Below, one piece after another: positions 1 to 5,544 of a DNA stretch of 6,916 bases (positions are counted from its first letter, which is position 1; each line of letters opens with the position of its first letter). Both the position numbers and the translations under genes were made by a program. The notes beneath the pieces are model-generated. The model did no database searches, was not told the origin of the DNA, and was given only the letters and a program-made list of their open reading frames with translations. The DNA comes from Patescibacteria group bacterium. GTDB taxonomy: Bacteria; Patescibacteriota; Patescibacteriia; 2-12-FULL-60-25. The stretch is taken from contig JAHIUG010000089.1 in the NCBI GenBank assembly GCA_018817245.1, positions 1-6,916 of the forward strand, in the 5' to 3' direction.

Positions 1-141
1 GGAGCGGCCGAACTTCCGAAACGCGTGGTTTTGGTGGATGATGTATTCACAAGTGGCGCAACAATGTTTGACGCAGCGCGCGCACTCCGATCCGCAGGAG
101 TTGAAAAGGTGTATGGGTTGGTTTTGGCGATTGGTGCTTAA
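1..141 (+). CDS. comF: ComF-family phosphoribosyltransferase, 3' end (partial)
   Basis: Frame 1 is open from the window edge to TAA at 139-141 and gives the last 46 residues. The segment VVLVDDVFTSGATM is the PRPP-binding loop signature (hydrophobic stretch, two acidic residues, TSGAT) of type I phosphoribosyltransferases, and the short tail ending in GLVLAIGA fits ComF-like proteins. Family knowledge: ComF proteins are cytoplasmic PRTase-fold proteins tied to DNA uptake (competence), with the exact substrate unclear. The N-terminal part lies outside the window. A second, broken copy of the same tail is found at 3372-3509. The PRTase call is firm; ComF rather than another small PRTase is likely. 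Confidence 0.85.
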   Translation, partial: GAAELPKRVVLVDDVFTSGATMFDAARALRSAGVEKVYGLVLAIGA

Positions 142-166
142 ATGGAGTTTCTATGATTATTATACT
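138..166 (+). promoter_or_regulatory. possible promoter for the metalloprotease-like gene
   Basis: A TTAAAT (138-143) lies 17 nt before TATACT (161-166), which would start transcription near 173 and leave a leader of about 28 nt before the ATG at 201. The -10 is good and the -35 is weak. It overlaps the comF stop codon, so the downstream gene could be expressed apart from comF. Read by eye only. Confidence 0.35.
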
Positions 167-200
167 TGAGATAAAGTAGCTAACTTGATAAGCTGAAGCC

Positions 201-818
201 ATGAAAATTTCAAAAAAATCATCGCCATTTTTTATCGAGTTTCGTTACAGTCCAATCTACGATGATCAATGTCACGCAGCTTTTGATTTACAGTCAAAAC
301 ACGAACGACCATTCCCAGATGCGAAAACAACAATAGCTTTCATGCAACGACTGGAAAAGGAATGGCGCAAGAACGAACAAGATATTTTTAAAGCGATACA
401 AAAATACTCTGGCGTGAGATGGTCAGTAAAAGAGCACCTTTGTTACGTCGTGGGATCAGGAATTCCTTTTTCAGACCCATTAACAATGCCAGTTTTTGCT
501 CCTCAAGCGCCGATCAATTACGCCACTGACGTCCTTTGTCATGAGATGATCCATCGTAATCTTATTGAACCAGCTTTTATTAAGCGATGGAAACAGATTT
601 TTGCGAGACTAAAAAAATACTATCCTAAAGAAACAGAAAATGCCCTTGTCCATGTTATTGTTCATGCGATTCACGAACAAATTTTTCTTCTTATGTTCAC
701 TGAAGAAAGATTAAAACGAGATAAACGTATTATGAACGTACATCCGGATTATCGACGAGCATGGGAAATAGTGGAAAAAGTCGGTGCGAAAAAAATCATT
801 GAGACATATCTCAGATAA
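201..818 (+). CDS. small HExxH zinc metalloprotease-like protein
   Basis: A 205-aa soluble protein without signal peptide or membrane segment. Residues 114-118 read HEMIH, a zincin HExxH motif preceded by hydrophobic residues and a Cys (DVLCHEMIH). About 40 residues on, HVIVHAIHEQ (151-160) supplies H155, H158 and E159 as possible third zinc ligands, so a gluzincin-like site is plausible. No family name is recognised, and HExxH-like proteins of this size can also be non-peptidase. The ATG at 201 has only a weak purine stretch (GAAG) upstream. The gene converges on the RiPP operon and lies with it between the two comF tails. A role in removing the RiPP leader is therefore attractive, but it is inferred from position only. 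Confidence 0.8.
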   Translation: MKISKKSSPFFIEFRYSPIYDDQCHAAFDLQSKHERPFPDAKTTIAFMQRLEKEWRKNEQDIFKAIQKYSGVRWSVKEHLCYVVGSGIPFSDPLTMPVFAPQAPINYATDVLCHEMIHRNLIEPAFIKRWKQIFARLKKYYPKETENALVHVIVHAIHEQIFLLMFTEERLKRDKRIMNVHPDYRRAWEIVEKVGAKKIIETYLR

Positions 819-827
819 AGAAAAAGA

Positions 828-848
828 GCGGCGCTAGATCAGCGTCGC
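828..848 (-). terminator. intrinsic terminator of the RiPP operon
   Basis: An 8-bp stem (828-835 with 841-848, one G-T pair) has a 5-nt loop AGATC. Read on the minus strand it is followed by TCTTTTTCTTT (827-817), the pattern of a rho-independent terminator. On the plus strand no T-run follows, so it serves the minus-strand operon and not the gene ending at 818. The 851-933 stretch between this hairpin and the precursor stop holds no further ATG-started peptide that I can see. Confidence 0.6.
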
Positions 849-933
849 CCTAAGATTGGATTCGGTATTACTCGCGCCTGTAGCTTTCTATGGGTGCGAA
901 TTTGGCTTGGATGTCGATTGTGCGACCAGTCCG

Positions 934-1062
934 TTAGGGACTGATGTTACAGTTCGTACCCGTGTGACCGCATGAGGTGTTCATGGCCTCGGTACTGATC
1001 TGCGTGCCCTTGGAACGGATCTTGAGACCCAACTTCTTCAAGCGATTTTTCTTTTTACGCAT
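934..1062 (-). CDS. putative RiPP (azole/TOMM) precursor peptide, 42 aa
   Basis: This is a short minus-strand gene from ATG at 1062 to TAA at 934-936. The N-terminal half is strongly basic (MRKKKNRLKKLGLK...). The C-terminal part MNTSCGHTGTNCNISP (27-42) is rich in Cys, Ser, Thr, Gly and Asn. That is the composition expected of a leader plus a core whose C31, C38 and nearby Ser/Thr can be cyclised to thiazol(in)es or (methyl)oxazol(in)es. It begins 28 bp after the stop of the SagB-YcaO enzyme on the same strand and is followed by a terminator, so it is the last gene of that operon. An AAGGGAG lies 12 nt before the start, which is longer than ideal spacing. Family membership is not recognised. 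The call rests on position, size and composition, and the cleavage site is not evident (perhaps after residues 24-28). Confidence 0.75.
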   Translation of the reverse strand: MRKKKNRLKKLGLKIRSKGTQISTEAMNTSCGHTGTNCNISP

Positions 1063-1090
1063 AGGAATATACTACTCCCTTCTTCCATAT

Positions 1091-3277
1091 TCAGGCGAGC
1101 GGATGGAGTTTCGGTACCAATCGCCCTGTGGTTGACCCAGTAACTCGACACTGTTTCATCAGCTTGCACAGACGAGGCAGCCCGAGATCTTGTTCTCCGT
1201 AACCGAATTTGATGGAGACCACACCTGGAATGATCGAACGAATCACGACCAGTGGTTGATCATGAAATATACCCATTGGGAGGGCATACTCATAGTAGAA
1301 AAGTGGCCCAATATTGTCAATGATCCAATGGAGCCATATTTCAGGATTCGATACACTAGGTAGGCAATCGGTATCAAATTCTATTTTTGGACCAGATGAC
1401 CATGTGTCAACATATTTGAATGCATATCCTCCTGCAAAGCACCTTAGATGATCTTCAACAGTACGTACTTTGTTAGGATTGATACGTTTTAATGTTTTAC
1501 CTTCTAATCCAGTTATACTTCGCAGAAGCTCCGAACACGCATGTGTTGCTGCCGTAGAAAGATTGATTCCACATGCAGTAGCTACGAAGGTTGATCGACA
1601 TTTATGATTTATACCTACTGCACAGACGCATGGAATTGAAGTGGTAATATTCAGGAAACGAAGCTCAATAGTTTTAGCTTCCCATGCGCTAATAAGATGA
1701 CTGAGATGCATTGTCTCTGTATTAGGAAGTCGCGGAGGTGTCGCGCCAGAGAACCACCATGCAAGAAGACTCTCTCGTTCTAGTAGTTCGGTAGTTGCAC
1801 CCCAAAGTGCTGCCAGTTTTTGTGTATGCGCAGCTACACCATTAGATGTGGCGTAACTATAGAGTTGTTGGTCATCTTCCCCATATGGGTAAAACAGGAA
1901 ATCTCCTGCGACATAAACTTCACTATCATTATCCCATTGATGCAACTTATACCAAGATGCTGAAGATCGTTGTGTAAACGTAGTGATACGAGATGGAACA
2001 CGTTGATTTTGAGAGTATCTCTGCAACTCTAGCGGATGGATAACGTGGGAATCTTCTAAATTGCCAATTTCACCAATGTATTCAGGTGGCGGAATCCACC
2101 CAGTACTGAAACGCTCAACGCCTTCTGCAATTGCCTTCGCAATCGCAAGATCACGGGTCGCAGCTTCAGCGCCTACAATTTGAACGTCCATTCCTTTTCC
2201 TCTATGCACAATCGATACAGCTGTTTGTGCACGTACAGAATATAGATTTGGGAAATACGCCGAGTTACGTTTTCGTACTTGGAAAGAATTGACGATATTA
2301 GTAGATCCAACATATGCCGTGATCAACTGAGAGGCCAGTGATTTACGTGGAACTTTGTTTTGTTTCGATTCATAACCGCCAGCTATTATAATCAGCGGCA
2401 CATCCATATCAGACAATTTTAATATGCGAATGCAGTCAGATTCTTTGAATGCTCCGATTTCACACGTTGCAAGTCCAAGTTCAATTGCATGAAGTTCAAC
2501 ATTTTGTGCCATGTGCCCAGCTTCGAGGATGGCGTAACGCCATCCTCTTGCACCGTACTTCTTTGTTGCTCGTTCGTAATCTGCAATGATAACTATATAA
2601 AATGGCGCACCGATGCAGGGCGCAAATGGAACAAAAATGTTTTTAACGCGTCTTACAGATAATTCTTGGTGGTCTGTCGTATGATAGTTATGCTCATTAC
2701 GTATAAGTGTTACGACTCGGCATGGATATAATCCTCCAGCTGAAGGAATACTACGACGAATGCCCCAACCGCCGAGTGCAGCTTGATCAAGTGATACAGC
2801 CTGTTTGTTGGTAATTTTACGTTTTGTGAAAGAACGGACAGAACTTCGTTTGGCAATGAGTTTCATGAGTGGCGTCGCATTATTTGGTATATCGACACCG
2901 GTTTCATACGCGGATTCTGCACGAATCATTTGCATATCTTCAGGAGTACGTGGAGCGAGTGGAATAACGCTTGGGTTTATGGAAATTTCTTCCATAGTCA
3001 GATGCATGCGACGATTTGATGTTATGAGGTGTAAGTCGAATAAACCTTCTAATAGGTCATTTGCGTCCTGCTTAGACACTGCGTGTTTTTTTCGCAGCAG
3101 GTTATTCATAGCACGTACCGTACGGAGATGTCCTTCTCTAAGGACACATAGAAGGCTATCAAAATTCTTACCTTCGATAGTGCAATTGCTAGCAAATGGC
3201 GTATCCATAATAATTGTTTCACCACGTCGTCGCACATTTTGTGTGAGGACAATAATACGTTCATCGTTATCAAACAT
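1091..3277 (-). CDS. RRE-SagB dehydrogenase-YcaO cyclodehydratase fusion (azole RiPP synthetase)
   Basis: A 728-aa protein with three parts. Residues 1-110 resemble a PqqD/RRE winged-helix leader-binding domain, though this part is weakly conserved. Residues about 135-325 are a SagB-type nitroreductase, with RSSVRSF (144-150, FMN contacts), PSAGGLYPCRVV (178-189) and GWRYAILEAGHMAQN (245-259). Residues about 335-728 are a YcaO domain with the ATP-site motifs AIAEGVERFS (382-391), NGVAAHTQ (479-486) plus TELLERESLLAWW (496-508), and ACGINLS...CSELL (568-585). The C-terminus (VPKLHPLA) is a weak version of the proline-rich tail of azoline-forming YcaOs. Expected chemistry is ATP-dependent backbone cyclodehydration of Cys/Ser/Thr to azolines, then FMN-dependent oxidation to azoles. 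Usually these are separate proteins with an E1-like partner; here the partner is absent. Start: ATG at 3277 with GAGAGG 7 nt upstream. It is cotranscribed with the 42-aa precursor. Confidence 0.9.
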   Translation of the reverse strand: MFDNDERIIVLTQNVRRRGETIIMDTPFASNCTIEGKNFDSLLCVLREGHLRTVRAMNNLLRKKHAVSKQDANDLLEGLFDLHLITSNRRMHLTMEEISINPSVIPLAPRTPEDMQMIRAESAYETGVDIPNNATPLMKLIAKRSSVRSFTKRKITNKQAVSLDQAALGGWGIRRSIPSAGGLYPCRVVTLIRNEHNYHTTDHQELSVRRVKNIFVPFAPCIGAPFYIVIIADYERATKKYGARGWRYAILEAGHMAQNVELHAIELGLATCEIGAFKESDCIRILKLSDMDVPLIIIAGGYESKQNKVPRKSLASQLITAYVGSTNIVNSFQVRKRNSAYFPNLYSVRAQTAVSIVHRGKGMDVQIVGAEAATRDLAIAKAIAEGVERFSTGWIPPPEYIGEIGNLEDSHVIHPLELQRYSQNQRVPSRITTFTQRSSASWYKLHQWDNDSEVYVAGDFLFYPYGEDDQQLYSYATSNGVAAHTQKLAALWGATTELLERESLLAWWFSGATPPRLPNTETMHLSHLISAWEAKTIELRFLNITTSIPCVCAVGINHKCRSTFVATACGINLSTAATHACSELLRSITGLEGKTLKRINPNKVRTVEDHLRCFAGGYAFKYVDTWSSGPKIEFDTDCLPSVSNPEIWLHWIIDNIGPLFYYEYALPMGIFHDQPLVVIRSIIPGVVSIKFGYGEQDLGLPRLCKLMKQCRVTGSTTGRLVPKLHPLA

Positions 3278-3284
3278 CGCTTTG

Positions 3285-3290
3285 CCTCTC
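3285..3290 (-). promoter_or_regulatory. ribosome binding site of the SagB-YcaO gene
   Basis: GAGAGG read on the minus strand, 7 nt from the ATG at 3277. It is one of few good Shine-Dalgarno sites in the window and supports this start. Confidence 0.6.
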
Positions 3291-3315
3291 TTTGTGAAGG
3301 ATCGTTAATTTTGTA

Positions 3316-3328
3316 CCACATGATGTGG
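3316..3328. promoter_or_regulatory. perfect palindrome, possible operator of the RiPP operon
   Basis: CCACAT-G-ATGTGG is a perfect inverted repeat with 6-bp arms and a 1-nt centre. It sits just downstream of the predicted minus-strand start (near 3330) and about 40 bp before the ATG at 3277, where a repressor could block transcription. No regulator gene is obvious in the cassette, and the Xre protein at 4192 is only one candidate. Confidence 0.35.
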
Positions 3329-3336
3329 ATAACGTT

Positions 3337-3365
3337 TTTTTATCATTTTTAGCTCAATTAGTCAA
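3337..3365 (-). promoter_or_regulatory. predicted promoter of the RiPP operon
   Basis: On the minus strand TTGACT (3365-3360) is separated by 17 nt from TAAAAA (3342-3337). The start would fall near 3330, with a leader of about 53 nt. The -35 lies only a few bases from the ATG of the comF remnant, so the whole operon including its promoter lies inside the comF repeats. Confidence 0.4.
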
Positions 3366-3371
3366 TATTTT

Positions 3372-3509
3372 ATGCAACTCCTGCTCAAGAAAGTGGTTTT
3401 GGTAGATGATGTTTTCACTTCGGGAGCAACAATGCTTGATGCAGCACGCGCTCTAAAATCCGCTGGAGTTGAGAAGGTGTATGGGTTGGTGTTGGCGATT
3501 GGGGCTTAA
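3372..3509 (+). pseudogene. comF: broken comF 3' end (second copy)
   Basis: The frame from ATG 3372 to TAA 3507-3509 gives 45 residues, of which the last 38 match the comF tail at 25-141 except for two conservative changes (F to L, R to K). At DNA level 18 of 117 positions differ, most of them at third codon positions. Upstream the frame is closed by TAA at 3330, and nothing like the rest of the PRTase fold is present, so this is a remnant. It may mark a former comF end displaced when the RiPP cassette arrived (an attachment-site-like duplication) or a recombination scar. It is unlikely to make a working protein. Confidence 0.8.
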
Positions 3510-3520
3510 TCTAAACAAAT

Positions 3521-3543
3521 CCCCCTCTTAGTTTAAGAGGGGG
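3521..3543. repeat. REP-like palindrome with C5/G5 ends
   Basis: CCCCCTCTTA and TAAGAGGGGG form a perfect 10-bp stem around a 3-nt loop, followed by TTGGGGGAG. The hairpin has no T-run, so it is unlikely to be a classic terminator for the comF remnant 11 bp upstream. Its form (C-run, A/T middle, G-run, then a second G-run) is that of dispersed intergenic repeats common in many uncultivated bacteria. Other genomic copies cannot be seen from here. Confidence 0.55.
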
Positions 3544-3567
3544 TTGGGGGAGTTAGATGTCTCTGTC

Positions 3568-3588
3568 ATCCTCGGCTTGATCGGGGAT
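3568..3588. repeat. second REP-like imperfect palindrome
   Basis: ATCCTCG and CGGGGAT form a 7-bp stem (one G-T pair) around GCTTGAT. The pattern (TCATCCTCGGCTTGATCGGGGATTC) follows a widespread bacterial intergenic palindrome type. It lies 25 bp from the previous hairpin, so this intergenic start has collected two different repeat elements. Confidence 0.45.
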
Positions 3589-3631
3589 TCATGTCCGAAC
3601 GAGGAGCGGATTGGAATGTGGATAACTGATA

Positions 3632-3660
3632 TTGACAACTTATACAAAAAGTATTACTAT
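3632..3660 (+). promoter_or_regulatory. strong promoter in front of the structured noncoding region
   Basis: A perfect TTGACA (3632-3637) stands 17 nt before TACTAT (3655-3660), so a transcript would begin near 3667. No protein start with a good frame follows for several hundred bases, but a run of hairpins does. This fits a promoter for a noncoding RNA and possibly for read-through into the HTH-RT genes. Confidence 0.55.
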
Positions 3661-3666
3661 AAGGTA

Positions 3667-3992
3667 ACGGTACTTTAAACAACAAGTTGGCACTGCTGGA
3701 AAAAAGACACCGATTATTATAGATGTGAAGACATCTGAAACTTTTCTCTTATTTGTAAGGTACTGAAGAGAATTAGTTTATCATCTCGGCCTGGAACTAG
3801 AAGATACGAATGTTAGGCACATACGAGGATTAAACCCAAAAGGTTAGGTTCAAGAATTCGTTTGGCTGAGTAAAGATAAAAATGTGATAATCACAATGAT
3901 AGCTTGAACGCCTGCGTGGTGATCGAGTTCTATCGGAGCGCCATTCTTCGGAGTCGAAATCCACGCAAGCTGAAAGATATCATGACTATAAT
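3667..3992 (+). ncRNA. candidate retron-type msr-msd RNA
   Basis: The region between the TTGACA promoter and the HTH-RT genes lacks credible ORFs and is rich in inverted repeats. These are AGATGT/ACATCT with GAAG loop (3721-3736), TTCTCTT/AAGAGAA (3744-3772), TGTGA/TCACA (3883-3895), and a long interrupted hairpin (3896-3983). In the last, ATGATA, GCTT and GCGTGG pair with CCACGC, AAGC and TATCAT. The ends could also pair: ATTATAGATG (3716-3725) with CAT-GA-CTATAAT (3981-3992), similar in position to retron a1/a2 repeats, though this competes with the first hairpin. Family knowledge: retrons encode msr-msd RNA just upstream of the RT genes, and the RT copies part of it to msDNA. Boundaries and the branching G cannot be set by eye. 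From 3993 to 4190 only weak small hairpins and a 54-codon frame are seen. Confidence 0.4.
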
Positions 3993-4022
3993 TAAACATT
4001 AAATTGTCGCAACAGAAAATAT

Positions 4023-4187
4023 ATGCCACAAATTAGTTTTATACTCGTGACCTGTCAAAGAGGTACTAACTTGGGCGTTCCGTTTACTGGGGCGGTTAAA
4101 TATGATTATTCGCATTTTGCGGATCATCCGACTATTGGTCTGGATTGTTCGTATCCTGTTGGATTTCATAATATAGCCGTCCTTTAG
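4023..4187 (+). CDS. doubtful 54-aa small ORF before the HTH gene
   Basis: ATG at 4023 runs to TAG at 4185-4187, only 4 bp before the HTH start, which would suit translational coupling. The product (MPQISFILVTCQRG...HNIAVL) has no recognisable motif, few charged residues and no Shine-Dalgarno site. The frame may be chance, since the same stretch carries the likely promoter of the HTH-RT pair and could be part of the noncoding leader. Confidence 0.25.
   Translation: MPQISFILVTCQRGTNLGVPFTGAVKYDYSHFADHPTIGLDCSYPVGFHNIAVL
4145..4172 (+). promoter_or_regulatory. possible HTH-RT promoter with inner dyad
   Basis: TTGTTC (4145-4150), 16 nt, then CATAAT (4167-4172), with a start near 4179. Between the two boxes lies ATCC-TGTT-GGAT (4153-4164), a short dyad placed where an autorepressor of the Xre type would bind. 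The match is moderate. Confidence 0.3.
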
Positions 4188-4191
4188 TCAT

Positions 4192-4515
4192 ATGTATTCG
4201 TTTCCTGAATTTCTAAAAAAAATTAGAGAAGAGAGCCAATTGACACAAGAGGATCTTGCTAAAGTTTTAGGAGTATCCACTGTACTGGTTTCTATGATTG
4301 AAACGGGACAAAAAGAAGTTTCCAAAAAATTTATCAAAGGTTTGGCAAAAAAAATGAGGGTAAGTGCGGCTTCGATAACCCCGTTTATTTTTATGGAGAA
4401 AGATGACTCGTTCAGATATCTGTCTGATACCGAAAGATCATTTATTAAATTTGCGGAGAAATTGCAAATCGATCTTATAAACATAAAGGCCAAAAACTTA
4501 AGGAGATATGTTTGA
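4192..4515 (+). CDS. Cro/C1-type (Xre) HTH protein
   Basis: A 107-aa protein whose residues about 5-60 form a Cro/C1 helix-turn-helix. FLKKIREESQLTQEDLAKVLG is followed by VSTVLVSMIETGQKEVS, where the Q-T-Q-E-D-L and V-S-x-I-E-x-G-Q positions are typical of the family. The rest (60-107) is a short helical tail with no known enzyme motif. Its stop overlaps the RT start by 8 bp, so the two are surely coexpressed. Family knowledge: small HTH proteins form one of the described retron partner classes, acting as effector, antitoxin or regulator. No Shine-Dalgarno is seen before the ATG at 4192, and a short leader from the promoter at 4145 would explain that. It could simply be an autorepressor. Confidence 0.85.
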   Translation: MYSFPEFLKKIREESQLTQEDLAKVLGVSTVLVSMIETGQKEVSKKFIKGLAKKMRVSAASITPFIFMEKDDSFRYLSDTERSFIKFAEKLQIDLINIKAKNLRRYV

Positions 4516-5479
4516 ACAACTGCGATATCCAAAAATAGGCATTCGTAGTACATGCGAACTAGCGAAACGAATATCAGATTCCTATTTACCTTACGATAAG
4601 GCGCTGTTGCTCATTAATAATGTAATATTACACTTTGATGAATATTGGCACGACAGCAAAAGCTCCCAACCAAAAAAGGAAAAGTACGTTCGATCAGCCG
4701 TTGGTAACCAACTTGGCGAATTGCTGCGCAGGATTGATAGGAAGATTTTAGCGCCACATGATGGGAAGCTGCCCGAATTTATTTTTGGCGGGCTCTCGGG
4801 GAGAGATCATATTCAGGCAGGGAAAAGGTTATTGGGTAAAAAACGGAAACGTGTTTTATTGGGACTTGACATCACTCGCTTTTTTGAACAGATTAAAGAG
4901 TCGAGAATATCTTACTTCTTTCATAAAAAATGCGGGTGTAGTTTGGAAGCGTCCACATTGCTTGCAAGAATTTGTTGTGTACCACTTGGCCCGAAGGGGG
5001 GTTCCAGCACGAACAGGGTTTTGGCTCGCGGTTTTGCGACTTCAACGAGGCTCGCCGTTTGGTGTAATCTGGACACTTTTTTGAGAATGTCCTGGAAGGC
5101 CAAAAGATTACTTCGTCACCATGATCCGAAGGTGATGACCTTTGTAGATGATATTGGCATAACTGCCAGTCGCGTTAGTCATGAGGAAATGAAGGAAATC
5201 GAAAAGAAAGTTATTAGCATCCTGTCTCATTTTGATAAGAATCAACCCCTTCCAATCAATCCAACAAAAACTAAGATTTGCTCCTTCTCAAACGGAGCAC
5301 AGATTCTTGGACTTGGAATGGGAAAGAGGTTGTCAGTGGGGGCAAGAAGTCGAAGCAGAATCAGTAAAACTCGTCTCGCCCTAAAATTAGCAACTTCTCC
5401 GTTAGAGAAGAGGTATCTTTTACAGAAGAAACGTGGTCAGGATAGCTATAGGCGGCAAGTTGCCCAAGCATCAGATTGA
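4508..5479 (+). CDS. retron-like reverse transcriptase
   Basis: A 323-aa protein that is nearly all RT palm and fingers, the usual length of stand-alone bacterial RTs. In order it has GGLSGRDHIQAGKRLLG (94-110), the first catalytic Asp in LGLDITRFFEQI (118-129, D121), RGFATSTRLA (174-183, matching the usual QGAPTSPxLA block), the catalytic pair MTFVDDIGITAS (210-221, D214 D215), NPTKTKI (251-257), and ILGLGMG (266-272) where retron RTs usually carry VTG. No maturase, protease or integrase domain is present. The ATG (4508) lies inside the end of the HTH gene. AGGAG stands only 2 nt before it, so coupling to HTH translation is likely. With the structured leader upstream, a retron is the best fit. 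The unusual block-4 and VTG-site residues leave another defence-type RT class possible. Confidence 0.88.
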   Translation: MFEQLRYPKIGIRSTCELAKRISDSYLPYDKALLLINNVILHFDEYWHDSKSSQPKKEKYVRSAVGNQLGELLRRIDRKILAPHDGKLPEFIFGGLSGRDHIQAGKRLLGKKRKRVLLGLDITRFFEQIKESRISYFFHKKCGCSLEASTLLARICCVPLGPKGGSSTNRVLARGFATSTRLAVWCNLDTFLRMSWKAKRLLRHHDPKVMTFVDDIGITASRVSHEEMKEIEKKVISILSHFDKNQPLPINPTKTKICSFSNGAQILGLGMGKRLSVGARSRSRISKTRLALKLATSPLEKRYLLQKKRGQDSYRRQVAQASD

Positions 5480-5501
5480 TTAAGAGCTAGACCTTAATTT
5501 T
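5479..5501 (+). terminator. weak hairpin after the RT gene
   Basis: ATTAAG (5479-5484) and CTTAAT (5493-5498) make a 6-bp AT-rich stem around an 8-nt loop, followed by TTTTC. It overlaps the RT stop codon. It could end or attenuate the HTH-RT transcript before the membrane-protein genes, but it is weak. Confidence 0.25.
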
Positions 5502-5544
5502 CACATTTAGCCAGATGTTTGATTTTGTATTAAGATGTAAAGAT

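Noticed and set aside
828..848. Terminator for the plus-strand metalloprotease-like gene
   Set aside because: No T-run follows the hairpin on the plus strand; the T-rich tract is on the minus-strand side.
2805..3321. ORFs of 167 aa (+) and 71 aa (-) over the start of the SagB-YcaO gene
   Set aside because: Both overlap the N-terminal and SagB parts of the large gene in other frames, with no motif or ribosome site of their own.
25..3509. The two comF tails as a template/variable repeat pair
   Set aside because: The differences are mainly silent third-position changes of all base types, not adenine-targeted, so ordinary divergence explains them.
4188..5103. ORFs of 121 aa (-), 108 aa (+) and 60 aa (-) inside the HTH-RT genes
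   Set aside because: They are shadows of the two genes, whose family motifs fix the true frames.
4508..5479. Diversity-generating retroelement RT
   Set aside because: DGRs are frequent in candidate-phylum genomes, but the RT has no IGxxxSQ-type block, and I see no template/variable repeat pair with adenine-specific changes in the window.
4508..5479. Group II intron reverse transcriptase
   Set aside because: At 323 aa it has no maturase or endonuclease domain, and no domain V/VI-like RNA structure is visible downstream.
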